Notes: generated by a model not told the origin, from the sequence alone. DNA of 64,000 nucleotides from CBDDHT01 sp965227905 (GCA_965227905.1 OZ245780.1:4464001-4528000), one strand, 5' to 3'. Counted from the first letter of the stretch, positions 33,739-42,327 are shown. Numbers and translations: made by a program.

Positions 33739-34090
33739 CATTCAAGACTCCCTAAATTGGTTCGTGCACAGAGTGCATGGTTACAGCGGGCGTTACGAAC
33801 CACGATCGCCGCACACATTCGATGCAAGATCGCGTGACCGGGTTGTGAGCCCCTTTACGAATACGTTGTCGTGGCCATGGCAGTTTCCCGATCGCGATCA
33901 ACTCTTTGCGAGGACGCGATGGATAGATACGGCGCGCATTTACTGAAGAATAAGAAAGCATTGCACGCAATTGCGACACAAGACAGTTTGACGAAATTTC
34001 ACTGAATCAAGTAGATTCGAAACACAATAGACGCAGTAATGAACAGTTAATGAAACATTCATGATCGATCATTGTGCGGGCGAACGGAAG
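33739..34090. other. Intergenic stretch upstream of fasciclin gene 2
   Basis: About 350 bases without a convincing gene. It must hold the promoter of the minus-strand fasciclin gene. I see AT-rich sequence at 33940-34060 and a 12-base perfect palindrome ATGATCGATCAT at 34061-34072, but no promoter that I would name. Confidence 0.5.
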
Positions 34091-34300
34091 ATGATGCCAC
34101 GAGAACAGCCGGTGGAACATGCGATCGAAGAACAGATCGATACGAAAGCATTTCTCGACTATGCGCAAGAGCTGCTGACAGAGCTGGAAATACTCTCACG
34201 CCGCCTGGAATTGGAAGATTTCGCAGATTGTCTAACCACCACGAAGGAAGCCGCTGCACGCGCTCCAATACCCTCGAAAAGCAAGCGTGCGAGTCGCTGA
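34091..34300 (+). CDS. Small unknown protein, mostly helical
   Basis: A 69-residue acidic-to-amphipathic protein (EEQIDTKAFLDYAQELLTE and LSRRLELEDFADCLTTT form two likely helices, with a basic tail). I recognise no family. Two adjacent ATGs (34091, 34094) follow CGGAAG; the longer frame from 34061 begins in a palindrome. The regular heptad-like hydrophobic pattern is the main reason to keep it as a gene. Confidence 0.45.
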   Translation: MMPREQPVEHAIEEQIDTKAFLDYAQELLTELEILSRRLELEDFADCLTTTKEAAARAPIPSKSKRASR

Positions 34301-34376
34301 GTCTTGTGTCCAATTAGATAGTTGCACGCACCTTATTTGGTTCTGGCATTTGCGGATCCGAAAAAGATGTTTGGGT

Positions 34377-34829
34377 TCAGATATCTCGATCAATGTCCGT
34401 GAAGGCAAGCAACCTCCGAAGCTGTGTCTTTTGCCCGATAAGATCGCTCAATGCATAAGCATCGAGTGTCGTCAGGAAAGCACGCAAGGCTTCGGCAAAT
34501 ATCTTCTTGAGGCGGCAGGCGTGAGAAATGACGCAACGATCAGCCTCGGTCGCAAAACACTCAACAAGACAAAAATCTTCTTCGGCTGAACGCGCAACTG
34601 CACCAAGTCGTATTTGTTCTGGCGTCATGGCCAGTCGAAGCCCGCCGCCACGCCCACGAACCGTTTCCACGAAACCGGCCGCACCAAGCGCTTGCACCAC
34701 TTTCATCAGATGGTTCTTGGAAATCCCATAGCTCTCCGCAATTTCCTTTATGGTACACAGACGGTCTTCATGCGTTCCAAGATACATCAGCACGCGAAAG
34801 GCGTAGTCAGTGTGAACTGTCAGTCGCAT
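34377..34829 (-). CDS. nsrR: NsrR-type Rrf2 nitric oxide-sensing repressor
   Basis: A 150-residue Rrf2-family regulator: MRLTVHTDYAFRVLMYL start, winged HTH (IAESYGISKNHLMKVVQALG, then GRGGGLRLA wing), and the iron-sulfur cysteines C91, C99 and C105 in LVECFATEADRCVISHACRLKKI. That CRLKK ending is typical of NsrR. NsrR loses its cluster with NO and releases its promoters. GGGGG lies six bases before the ATG at 34829. It diverges from a group III truncated globin gene, an expected NO-detoxification target. Confidence 0.9.
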   Translation of the reverse strand: MRLTVHTDYAFRVLMYLGTHEDRLCTIKEIAESYGISKNHLMKVVQALGAAGFVETVRGRGGGLRLAMTPEQIRLGAVARSAEEDFCLVECFATEADRCVISHACRLKKIFAEALRAFLTTLDAYALSDLIGQKTQLRRLLAFTDIDRDI

Positions 34830-34841
34830 AGCCATCCCCCA

Positions 34842-34920
34842 AAAGATGCATCAAATCTATTGCTTTTAGCGTGAAGCTGCAATAAATGAAGTTATAACAT
34901 GCATGCTATAGGCATGTTAT
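34842..34920. promoter_or_regulatory. nsrR-globin divergent control region with dyads
   Basis: Two symmetric elements lie here. AGATGCATC (about 34844-34852) holds the GATGCAT half-site seen in NsrR operators and directly precedes nsrR. ATAACATGC (34894-34902) and GCATGTTAT (34912-34920) form a perfect 9-bp inverted repeat with a 9-base spacer just before the globin gene. Binding of NsrR to one or both would give autoregulation and NO-dependent globin expression; this is inferred from position and partial motif match. Confidence 0.55.
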
Positions 34921-34956
34921 GTGATCGAAAAGAGCATGAAGAGCAAGACCGGACCA

Positions 34957-35376
34957 ATGAACGATCAGACCGCAATTGTATCGCCCTTGCGCCGACCTCT
35001 GCATCCGGACATATCGGAAGAGCTTGTTCGGATTGTCGTTCACGCCTTTTACGCGCGCGTGCGGGCAGACGAAGATCTCGGGCCAATCTTCGAAAAGACG
35101 ATTGGATATACCGATGACGAATGGGCGCCTCACCTGCAACGCCTGTGTGCCTTCTGGTCGTCAGTCACGCGTCTATCGGGACGCTACAAAGGCAATCCCA
35201 TGCAGAAGCATGCAGTACTCAGCGGGATAGGCCCGCAACACTTCGATCGCTGGCTTTCGCTTTTTGCAGAAACCGTGTCGGAGCATTGCAGCCCGGCGGT
35301 CGCTGCGATCTTTCTCGACAAGTCGCAGCGTATGTCGGCAACGATACAACGCGGCATTTTCAATCAACGGCCGTAA
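34957..35376 (+). CDS. Group III truncated hemoglobin
   Basis: A 139-residue 2/2 globin of group III. LVRIVVHAFYARVRADEDLGPIFE, HLQRLCAFWSSV and the proximal-His segment YKGNPMQKH match the group. Such globins bind heme and are linked to NO or microaerobic metabolism. The start is uncertain: ATG at 34957 or 34936, or GTG at 34921 directly after the inverted repeat. It diverges from nsrR, which strengthens an NO detoxification role. Confidence 0.88.
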   Translation: MNDQTAIVSPLRRPLHPDISEELVRIVVHAFYARVRADEDLGPIFEKTIGYTDDEWAPHLQRLCAFWSSVTRLSGRYKGNPMQKHAVLSGIGPQHFDRWLSLFAETVSEHCSPAVAAIFLDKSQRMSATIQRGIFNQRP

Positions 35377-35399
35377 AGGTCGTTTTGTGCAGAACACAA

Positions 35400-35423
35400 A
35401 AGGGCCGCCCGCAGGCGACCCTT
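35400..35423 (-). terminator. Minus-strand terminator after the 24-codon gene
   Basis: AAGGGCCGCC pairs with GGCGACCCTT around a 4-base loop. On the minus strand the one mismatch becomes a G-U pair and the stem is followed by TTTTGTGTT, so it works best for minus-strand transcripts. It lies 57 bases after the stop of the small minus-strand gene and also bounds the globin gene from the other side. Confidence 0.7.
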
Positions 35424-35479
35424 CCGTGAGTTCGTGTGTCGTCGGACCCGGTCGGGTATCCGATCCAAAGGAGAGGCGT

Positions 35480-35554
35480 CTATGAGAGAGGCTGCTCCAT
35501 CATCCACGCGCACCATCCAAAGCCCTTCGACATCACCGAAATCTCATTAGACAT
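35480..35554 (-). CDS. 24-residue microprotein with ideal ribosome binding site, unknown
   Basis: A 25-codon frame (24 residues) too short for usual gene calling. Its ATG at 35554 is preceded by AAAGGAGGTGATCC (35556-35569), the full complement of the 16S rRNA 3' end, at ideal spacing. The peptide begins MSNEIS, has the core GFGWCAWMM with two Trp and one Cys, and ends in QPLS. A minus-strand terminator follows. It lies 113 bases behind ansA on the same strand. It does not match PqqA, a trp-type leader or another short peptide that I know, and no peptide-modifying enzyme is adjacent. A secreted or membrane-active peptide, or a regulatory uORF-like element, is possible. Confidence 0.6.
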   Translation of the reverse strand: MSNEISVMSKGFGWCAWMMEQPLS

Positions 35555-35667
35555 TGGATCACCTCCTTTCGATTGTTGACGTTAAACGCAGCTTCCTACC
35601 GTTCGCGCAAAATCGCAAGCGGAAATAGCAAGCACTTGAAAGCGGCTTTGAAGACACACATTCAGCA

Positions 35668-36684
35668 TCACGGCTCGGTCAACTCGCCCCGCAGATTGCA
35701 TTGGGTTAGTGACGCAATCTCGGAAACACTCAGTCCCATTGAAAAAAGTACATGCAATTTGGCGACCGCTGCCTCAGTCGTCATATCCGATCCACTAATA
35801 GCACCCGCATCTCCAAGCTCAGATCCGGCGGCATAACGGCCAAGCGTTACGCTCCCCTGCAGACATTGCGATACGGCAACCAACAGAATACCTGCTTCGT
35901 TGACGCGCCGGACCGCCGAAAGAAAGGCCCGATCCGACGTCGGAGCTGTTCCAGCACCATAACAGCGCAGCACCAACCCCTTCGCCCCGGTTTCCGCCAC
36001 GGCATCTATCAGTCTCGCAGGCATGCCCGGGTAGATCCGCAGGACCGCAATATCGCAAGGCCGGTAGACAGGAGATGTTTCGAGGTGCTCCAGAACCTTT
36101 GGAAGTGCTGCAGGCCTAGCCATTTTGATATCCACGCCGAGCTCTGCCAGCGGCGCATAATTCGGTGAATCGAAGGCATCCAGTTCGCCGGCAGCCACTT
36201 TGGTCGTCCGATTGCCGCGATAGATATGACGGCCGAAACAGACGGCAACTTCCTGCAGGCTATCCATCGCAGCTGCCTGAAGCGAACTCACAAGGTTTCC
36301 CTGCGCATCGGTCCGCACTTCGCAAAGCGGGATTTGCGAGCCGGTGACGACGACAGGTTTCTCAATCCCTACCAACAGAAAGGATAGCGCAGATGCGGTA
36401 TAGGCAAGCGTGTCGGTACCGTGAATGACGACGAAGCCGTCAAAGTCTTCAACCCGCTCCTTGATCCTGTCGGCCAGCTCGAACCAATGACGAGGCGCGG
36501 CGTTCGAACTCTCGAGCGGATCGTCATACTCCGCCATGACATAGTCCGGCATGGCACCGGAGTGGAGTTCAGCCAATCTTTCGCGGATAAGGCTCTCCAA
36601 ATCGCCGGCAGGCGCATAGCCTCGCTCGGTTGGTCTCATACCGAGCGTGCCGCCGGTATAGATAATCAGAATGCGCTTCTTCAT
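35668..36684 (-). CDS. ansA: L-asparaginase, type I
   Basis: A 338-residue asparaginase. The first catalytic Thr is in YTGGTLGM (T13), the second Thr-Asp pair in HGTDTLAYT (T90, D91), and VTGSQIPL and NRTTKVAA carry the remaining active-site residues. There is no signal peptide, so it is the cytoplasmic type that turns asparagine into aspartate and ammonia. It lies downstream of the sodium:amino acid symporter on the same strand, separated by a hairpin, and the two suit amino acid use as nitrogen source. Confidence 0.92.
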   Translation of the reverse strand: MKKRILIIYTGGTLGMRPTERGYAPAGDLESLIRERLAELHSGAMPDYVMAEYDDPLESSNAAPRHWFELADRIKERVEDFDGFVVIHGTDTLAYTASALSFLLVGIEKPVVVTGSQIPLCEVRTDAQGNLVSSLQAAAMDSLQEVAVCFGRHIYRGNRTTKVAAGELDAFDSPNYAPLAELGVDIKMARPAALPKVLEHLETSPVYRPCDIAVLRIYPGMPARLIDAVAETGAKGLVLRCYGAGTAPTSDRAFLSAVRRVNEAGILLVAVSQCLQGSVTLGRYAAGSELGDAGAISGSDMTTEAAVAKLHVLFSMGLSVSEIASLTQCNLRGELTEP

Positions 36685-36720
36685 CTGTCTGCCGAAAAGG
36701 CTCCGTTACAATCTTCCGGA

Positions 36721-36755
36721 CAAAAGGGGGGCAAACCGCATCGGCTGCCCCCCTT
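36721..36755 (-). terminator. Hairpin terminator between the symporter and asparaginase genes
   Basis: AAGGGGGGCA pairs with TGCCCCCCTT (10 bp, 12-base loop). On the minus strand the stem is followed by TTTTG. It should end or attenuate symporter transcripts before ansA. Confidence 0.75.
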
Positions 36756-36818
36756 GTGATTTCGTGGCCGGGTCAGCCGCCAATGGCCGCTATCCCCGGG
36801 ACTTGATTTGCTCGGCGA

Positions 36819-38276
36819 TTACTCGGCCGGTTGCGGCTTGGCGACAGGTACCTCTTCGTCAAGAACCCATGCTTCTTCGTCGAGATCGAGATCGGGAAAG
36901 TTCTTCGTTTCGAACACCGGATTCTCCACGCCCTTGCTCAATTGATCCCTGTAGTCATTCAGGATCCGCATTCCGACCGGGAACAACATGATGATGGCCA
37001 ACAGGTTCACCAGAGCAAGGATTCCCATCATCGGATCCGAGAAGAAGAACACGGATGTCGCACCGGGCGCCGAGGCGCCAAGAAAGACGAGCCCGACGAT
37101 TGAAATGCGGAGAATGTGGCGTGAGATATCATTGTCGACAAAGACCGTCAGGGCATTCTCGCCGAGATAGTAGTTGTAGATGATCGAGCTGAAGGCAAAG
37201 AGCAGGATCGCCGCCGACAAAAAGTACTGACTCCATGCACCCACATGCGAGACAAGCGATTGCTGGGTCAGCACGACGCCGTCGACACCTTCCGCGCCGG
37301 CCACATAAACATCGCCAAGCAAGATAACGAAGGCCGTGCAAGAGCAGATGATGATGGTATCGATGAAGACGGACAGCGATTGCACGATGCCCTGAGCCAC
37401 GGGATGGCGCACATAGGCCACCGCAGCGACATTCGGTGCACTGCCAAGCCCGGCCTCATTGGAAAACAGACCGCGTCGCAGTCCCTGGGCGATCGCAGCG
37501 CCCATGCCACCGCCGACAGCTTCTTCCAAGCCGAATGCATTCTTAACGATCAGCGAGATAACGGCGGGAATTTCGGTGATATTGATCAAGATGATGATGA
37601 TCGCCATGCCGATGTAGCCGAAAGCCATGATCGGGACGACCACGTCAGCAACCTGAGCAATTCGCTTGATGCCGCCATAGACGACGAAACCCGTAAGTAC
37701 GGCGAGCGCCGCTCCGGTCCAGATCCGCTCCAGACCCAGACTATCCTTCACAGCACCTGCGACCGTATTGCCCTGAAAAGCATTGAAGCCGAGCGCAAAA
37801 GCCGCAATCAGCGAGATCGCATAGACGAAGGCGAGCCACTTGTACTGGTTCCCGAGGCCATGAATAATGTATTGCGCCGGTCCGCCACGATAAGTGCCTT
37901 CTTCATCATTGCGCTTAAATGCCTGTGCCAGCGAGCATTCGAACAGGCTTGTTGCCATGCCGACCAGCGCGATCGCCCACATCCAGAAGACGGCGCCAGG
38001 GCCACCCAGTGTAATAGCAACGGCTACACCGGCTATATTGCCGCCTCCGACACGCCCGCCGACGCTGACTAGCAACGCTTCACGTGAGCTGACATGTCCT
38101 CCGGCTTCCGGCTGCCCACCGGGAAAAAGCACCCGGAACATCCGACGGAAAAACCTGAACTGCACGAACCCGGACGCCAGTGTAAAAAAGGCTCCGAGCA
38201 CCACCAGGAACGGGATAAGCGACCAACCCCAGGTTGCATCACCAATGAGCTTAAAAATGTTCTCCAGGAATTCCAT
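36819..38276 (-). CDS. Sodium:alanine/glycine symporter (AGCS family)
   Basis: A 485-residue inner-membrane carrier with about 11 helices. The family signatures are clear: GGRVGGGNIAGVAVAITLGGPGAVFWMW near the N-terminus and GLRRGLFSNEAGLGSAPNVAA in the middle. AGCS carriers bring in alanine, glycine or related amino acids with Na+. A long acidic cytoplasmic tail (FPDLDLDEEAWVLDEEVP) is unusual for the family core. GGGGGGATG precedes the ATG. It precedes ansA. Confidence 0.93.
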   Translation of the reverse strand: MEFLENIFKLIGDATWGWSLIPFLVVLGAFFTLASGFVQFRFFRRMFRVLFPGGQPEAGGHVSSREALLVSVGGRVGGGNIAGVAVAITLGGPGAVFWMWAIALVGMATSLFECSLAQAFKRNDEEGTYRGGPAQYIIHGLGNQYKWLAFVYAISLIAAFALGFNAFQGNTVAGAVKDSLGLERIWTGAALAVLTGFVVYGGIKRIAQVADVVVPIMAFGYIGMAIIIILINITEIPAVISLIVKNAFGLEEAVGGGMGAAIAQGLRRGLFSNEAGLGSAPNVAAVAYVRHPVAQGIVQSLSVFIDTIIICSCTAFVILLGDVYVAGAEGVDGVVLTQQSLVSHVGAWSQYFLSAAILLFAFSSIIYNYYLGENALTVFVDNDISRHILRISIVGLVFLGASAPGATSVFFFSDPMMGILALVNLLAIIMLFPVGMRILNDYRDQLSKGVENPVFETKNFPDLDLDEEAWVLDEEVPVAKPQPAE

Positions 38277-38693
38277 CTGACATCCCCCCTATTCGGTTCT
38301 GTTTCCGCTGGCAGTTGCTCCTACTGCGCAGTCTAACGCTGTGTGCGGCGAGATGTCTCAGTTATTTGTTCGATTCAACGCGCAGCCCGTTGAAACACGG
38401 GCCGCTCGGAAATACCCGGCGTACGCGTGATGAGGGTCCCAACAGGGACCGCTTCACAATCGAAACTGGTGCGTCTCTCCCCAATGGCCCCGCCATCCAA
38501 GAGCAGATGCAGCAGAACCAATCTTTCGGGTATCACGCGGTTTCGCAGTGACCAATTTGGCCGCCCGGCGCCAATGGGCGCTAAGTGGCGCGCGATGAGC
38601 GCCAAAAAGCGCCAGTTGCATTGCATCGCCCGTCGATGGCGGCTAGCCTTTCGGGCGGAAGAACACCCGGTCGAGCGGTGCGGGCAAAGACAG
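38277..38693. other. Intergenic stretch between symporter and XRE regulator genes
   Basis: 417 bases. One frame stays open across much of it (joined to the regulator) but reads as low-quality Arg/Ser-rich protein, so I do not treat it as coding. It holds the GGCGC array at 38567-38614 and should carry both divergent promoters. Confidence 0.5.
38567..38614. promoter_or_regulatory. Array of GGCGC/GCGCC boxes, candidate operator
   Basis: Five GGCGC or GCGCC units fall within 48 bases: 38567, 38577, 38587, 38599 and 38609. TGGCGC (38586-38591) and GCGCCA (38599-38604) form an inverted repeat with a 7-base spacer, and the unit starts are about 10-12 bases apart, one helical turn. It ends ~80 bases before the XRE regulator, which could bind here. 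Confidence 0.45.
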
Positions 38694-39512
38694 ATGCAGC
38701 AAGACTTTTCGCTAAATCTCAGGCTCTTGACCGACCACTACAAGTCTGTGGCCGATGTCTGTCGTCGCATTGGCATCAACCGATCACAGTTCAACAAGTA
38801 TCTCGGTGGGCGCTCATCGCCATCGCGACATGTCTTCAAGAGACTTTGCGATTTCTTCGGCGTCGAAGAATATGAAATGCTCCTCCCCCACACCGAATTC
38901 CAGAAAATCCTCGGATCAAAACCACTGGCCGACCCGGCCTCGGCTGCTGAGCCACGCTATGTCGGTTATCTGGATCAGTTGGTGCGGCGCTCACGATCCG
39001 ATTTGATGTCTTATGAAGGCTACTATTTCGAATACACCTATTCGATGACGTATCCCGGGCTGATCCTCCGGTCCCTGATCCTTATTTCGCGAGACGACGG
39101 GCTGACGACATACCAGCGGATGGAAAATCTGGCGCCGGCAGACGGATCTGGGCGCCGGATAAAGTGCAAGTATCAGGGGATCGCATTCTACCTGAACGAC
39201 CGGATCTTTCTGGTCGATCATGACAGTCTGACCAAGAACGAAATCAGTCAGACCGTCGTCTACCCCAACTATCAGAACCAGTTGACGCGTCTCTATGGAC
39301 TCAAACTCGGCGTCTCGACAGGAAGCCGCAGGGAACCACTGTGTGCTCGCGTGGTTCTCGAGGCGATTGGGAGACGGATCGATATTCGCAAAGCACTGCA
39401 GGCCTGTGGCACCTACAAACCGGAGGCTTCTGAGCTCGACCCCGATATCAAAGAGCTCATTATCAATAGAACGTCGCCCGGCGAACATCATTTCCGCATC
39501 GATCCACGATAA
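38694..39512 (+). CDS. XRE-type helix-turn-helix regulator with large effector domain
   Basis: A 272-residue protein. Residues ~5-60 form a Cro/CI-type HTH (LRLLTDHYKSVADVCRRIGINRSQFNKYLGG). The rest, about 200 residues, is an unassigned domain (EGYYFEYTYSMTYPGLILRSLILISRDDG and similar) found behind HTH domains in several alphaproteobacterial regulators. The ATG at 38694 begins just before the HTH; upstream sequence in the same frame has a different character. It lies 52 bases before the Rieske-GltS fusion gene and probably regulates it. Confidence 0.8.
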   Translation: MQQDFSLNLRLLTDHYKSVADVCRRIGINRSQFNKYLGGRSSPSRHVFKRLCDFFGVEEYEMLLPHTEFQKILGSKPLADPASAAEPRYVGYLDQLVRRSRSDLMSYEGYYFEYTYSMTYPGLILRSLILISRDDGLTTYQRMENLAPADGSGRRIKCKYQGIAFYLNDRIFLVDHDSLTKNEISQTVVYPNYQNQLTRLYGLKLGVSTGSRREPLCARVVLEAIGRRIDIRKALQACGTYKPEASELDPDIKELIINRTSPGEHHFRIDPR

Positions 39513-39564
39513 GTGACAAGGCTTTTGGCAGACTGCAGATGTCTGCTTTGTAAGAGGGAAAAGC

Positions 39565-41181
39565 ATGAACAAGGTTGCCATCAAACGCTGGGACGCATTG
39601 ATCGACCGCGAGCCCGCTTACGCACTGGTCGCCGATGTCGACCTGGTTGTGGTTCGCTATGACGACAAGGTTTCCGTCCTCTTTGGCCGGTGTCTGCATC
39701 GCGGCGCTCTGCTGGCAGACGGATTCGTTCGCGGTCAGGATCTGATTTGCGGCGTTCACGATTGGGATTATCGACTAGATACGGGCGTTTCCGCATACGC
39801 AAATGATGAAGTCCTGAAAAAGTTCTCTTCTTGGATCGAAAATGGTGATGTCCTGGTCGACGAAGATGAAATTGCGGCCTGGGCCCTGGATCACCCGCAA
39901 CCCTATGACCGGGATGCCTATCTTGGACTCTATGCCGACATTCACGGGGCTGACGAAGAACCGCATGTGAAACTCATCCAGGGCTATGCCAAGGACGGCC
40001 TCTCGAAGACGGGTCACCATGGCGTGGTCACTGCAATGGGCGTTCCACGTCAGGAGCTACCGAGCTGGGACGATATTCAGTTCGTCACTGCCCAGCTCCA
40101 TCGCCCGCCGCTCCTTGACGATGAACCGGTTGGCACCGATGTCGTGATCGGCCCGAAAGCACAACGGCCTCTCAGCCTGGCGATCCCTCTCTTCGTCTCG
40201 GATATGAGCTTTGGCGCCTTGTCCGAGCCAGCGAAGATCGCACTTGCCAAAGGGGCGGAAATAGCAGGAACCGGCATCTGTTCCGGCGAAGGCGGCATGC
40301 TGCCGGAAGAACAGGAAGCCAACTCACGTTACTTCTATGAGCTCGCGTCGGGTCGTTTCGGTTTCTCGTGGGACAAGCTGGAACGCGTGCAGGCCTTTCA
40401 TTTCAAAGGCGGACAAGGTGCAAAGACCGGCACAGGCGGCCACCTTCCCGGCCACAAGGTCGTTGGCAAGATCGCGGAAGTTCGCGGCCTCGAAGAAGGT
40501 GAGCCGGCTGTCAGTCCGTCCCGCTTCCCCGATTGGACGGAAGTCTCTCAGATCAAGGAGTTCGCCAACGAAGTGCGCGACCGAACCGGGGGTATTCCGA
40601 TCGGGTACAAGCTCTCGGCCCAGCATATCGAGAAGGATATCGACGCTGCTCTCGAAATCGGTGTCGACTACGTCATTCTCGATGGGCGCGGTGGCGGTAC
40701 GGGCGCAGCGCCAGTGATATTCCGCGACAATATTTCAGTCCCGACGATTCCGGCGTTGGCCCGCGCCCGGCGGCATCTCGATGCAGCAGGCTGCGATCAC
40801 GTTACGCTCGTGATCACGGGCGGTCTGAGGAAACCAGCCGATTTCGCAAAGGCACTCGCTCTCGGTGCCGATGCAATCGCCGTATCCAATTCAGCGCTTC
40901 AGGCCATCGGCTGTCTCGGCATGCGCGCCTGCCATACGAATAACTGTCCCGTCGGCATCGCCACGCAAAGGCCGGAACTCGTGTCAAGACAGATTGTCGA
41001 CAAATCGGCGGAGCGCCTCGCGAACTTCTTCGAGACGAGCGTCGCGCTGATGAAGATTCTGGCGCGCGCCTGCGGCCATAGTCATCTGACTGGATTCGAA
41101 CAGACCGACCTGATCACCTGGAAGACGGAGATGTGCCGCCTCTCAGGTGTTGCCTATGGCGGTGTCATGCAACCGACGTGA
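39565..41181 (+). CDS. Rieske domain fused to glutamate synthase-type FMN domain
   Basis: A 538-residue fusion. Residues ~5-110 are a Rieske domain with ligands C43/H45 and C62/H65. Residues ~150-530 are the FMN-binding domain of glutamate synthase (FVSDMSFGALS, GTGICSGEGGMLPEE, KGGQGAKTGTGGHLPG, LDGRGGGTGAAP), with the [3Fe-4S] cysteines C450, C456 and C461. The glutaminase and central domains of true glutamate synthase are absent. This chain of Rieske cluster, [3Fe-4S] and FMN is a built-in electron path. The reaction may be an amine or amino acid synthase/dehydrogenase related to N-methylglutamate synthase; it is unassigned. The gene follows its likely regulator. Confidence 0.88.
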   Translation: MNKVAIKRWDALIDREPAYALVADVDLVVVRYDDKVSVLFGRCLHRGALLADGFVRGQDLICGVHDWDYRLDTGVSAYANDEVLKKFSSWIENGDVLVDEDEIAAWALDHPQPYDRDAYLGLYADIHGADEEPHVKLIQGYAKDGLSKTGHHGVVTAMGVPRQELPSWDDIQFVTAQLHRPPLLDDEPVGTDVVIGPKAQRPLSLAIPLFVSDMSFGALSEPAKIALAKGAEIAGTGICSGEGGMLPEEQEANSRYFYELASGRFGFSWDKLERVQAFHFKGGQGAKTGTGGHLPGHKVVGKIAEVRGLEEGEPAVSPSRFPDWTEVSQIKEFANEVRDRTGGIPIGYKLSAQHIEKDIDAALEIGVDYVILDGRGGGTGAAPVIFRDNISVPTIPALARARRHLDAAGCDHVTLVITGGLRKPADFAKALALGADAIAVSNSALQAIGCLGMRACHTNNCPVGIATQRPELVSRQIVDKSAERLANFFETSVALMKILARACGHSHLTGFEQTDLITWKTEMCRLSGVAYGGVMQPT

Positions 41182-41203
41182 TAGGAAGGGCGCTCTATCG
41201 GCT

Positions 41204-41740
41204 TCAATGCACAGCGACACACGTACACGCGGTTGATCGGCAGACCTCCTGCGATACGCTTCCGAAGGCGACGGACTCAATCTGCCTAAGGCCGCGCGAC
41301 CCCATGACGATGGCGTCGGCATTTGCATCCGCTGCCGCCTCAACGATGGCTGGCGCTGGCGCACCATCGCTCAAAGTCAAGATATCGGCGGCGATGCCGC
41401 GAGAGGCCGCCTGGTTCTTGGCGCGCTCCAGCACATGGGAGCCGATCTCGCGCAGAAGCGGTGCCGGTGCCGGACGATCTGGTGTTTCCCTATGCCCCAT
41501 CAGATCTTCTGCAGAGCGCTCGACTTCGGGCCCGTCTTCCAACCCTTTTAGAGCACTGACGACACTGTCGCCGGCCAATTGAATATCGGGCAACCGAAGC
41601 AGTTCGCACGGCTCCTTATCAGTCAGAAGGACATGAAGAAGTTTGACTGTCGCGCCATGCTTTTCGGCGAGATCCAATGCCAGATTGAGAGCTTTCTCGG
41701 CGGCATGCGACCCATCGGTCGGCACAAGAATTGTCTTCAT
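41204..41740 (-). CDS. Universal stress protein, UspA family
   Basis: A 178-residue single Usp domain: MKTILVPTDGSHAAEKAL start, LLHVL strand, and the ATP-binding MGSRGLRQIESVAFGSVSQEV segment. It is a cytoplasmic ATP-binding stress protein. It has an acidic insertion in the middle (EDGPEVERSAED). GGGAG precedes the ATG. It is transcribed towards the end of the Rieske-GltS gene. Confidence 0.88.
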   Translation of the reverse strand: MKTILVPTDGSHAAEKALNLALDLAEKHGATVKLLHVLLTDKEPCELLRLPDIQLAGDSVVSALKGLEDGPEVERSAEDLMGHRETPDRPAPAPLLREIGSHVLERAKNQAASRGIAADILTLSDGAPAPAIVEAAADANADAIVMGSRGLRQIESVAFGSVSQEVCRSTACTCVAVH

Positions 41741-41937
41741 CGTTCGTTCTTTTCTCCCAAGAGCAACATCGATTCAAAAGTGCTGGGTCCCTGCGACATT
41801 AATGACCGAGCAACATGTGATCCTTGATTTGGCTCAAGGTCTTTGACACGCGCCTCCCTCACAATTTGGTCCAATGAAAGCCGGAACGCTGACAAACGCA
41901 TCCGAAAAGCTTGATCAACAACTATGGGGAACGATGC

Positions 41938-42285
41938 ATGCTGAAACGAAGAACCGCGGAAATTCCGCTTCTCCCAGCGATCCTTGCGCTTGCGATAGCA
42001 GTCGCCCTGCCCACGACGACGCTTCGCGCCGATGAATTCGGCGATGCGGAAAGAGGTCGTGATTTCGCTGAGAAGACATGTTCAGAGTGCCATGCTGTTC
42101 GCAAGGAAAACAGCGAGTCGCCGCGTGTTGAGGCGCCGGCTTTCAAGGCAATTGCCGATCAGCCGAGCACAACCCGTCTGGCATTGACGGTCTGGTTTCG
42201 CTCGCCCCATCCAACAATGCCCAATCTCGTCCTAAGCCCCGAAGAAACCGACAACGTCATCGCCTACATACTCAGTTTGAAGTAG
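41938..42285 (+). CDS. Periplasmic c-type cytochrome
   Basis: A 115-residue class I cytochrome c. After a signal peptide (about 31 residues) it has one heme site, CSECH, and a likely Met ligand in HPTMPNL. GGGGA seven bases before the ATG at 41938 supports the start. It is a small electron carrier; partner unknown. A universal stress gene follows 42 bases later, perhaps in the same unit. Confidence 0.9.
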   Translation: MLKRRTAEIPLLPAILALAIAVALPTTTLRADEFGDAERGRDFAEKTCSECHAVRKENSESPRVEAPAFKAIADQPSTTRLALTVWFRSPHPTMPNLVLSPEETDNVIAYILSLK

Positions 42286-42327
42286 TCCACCGCACTGTCG
42301 GATCGCCACTAGACCGGGAGGAGATAT

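Noticed and set aside
38427..38693. Upstream extension of the XRE regulator frame
   Set aside because: The added residues are Arg/Ser-rich and unlike a protein domain, and they contain the GGCGC array, which is better explained as an operator.
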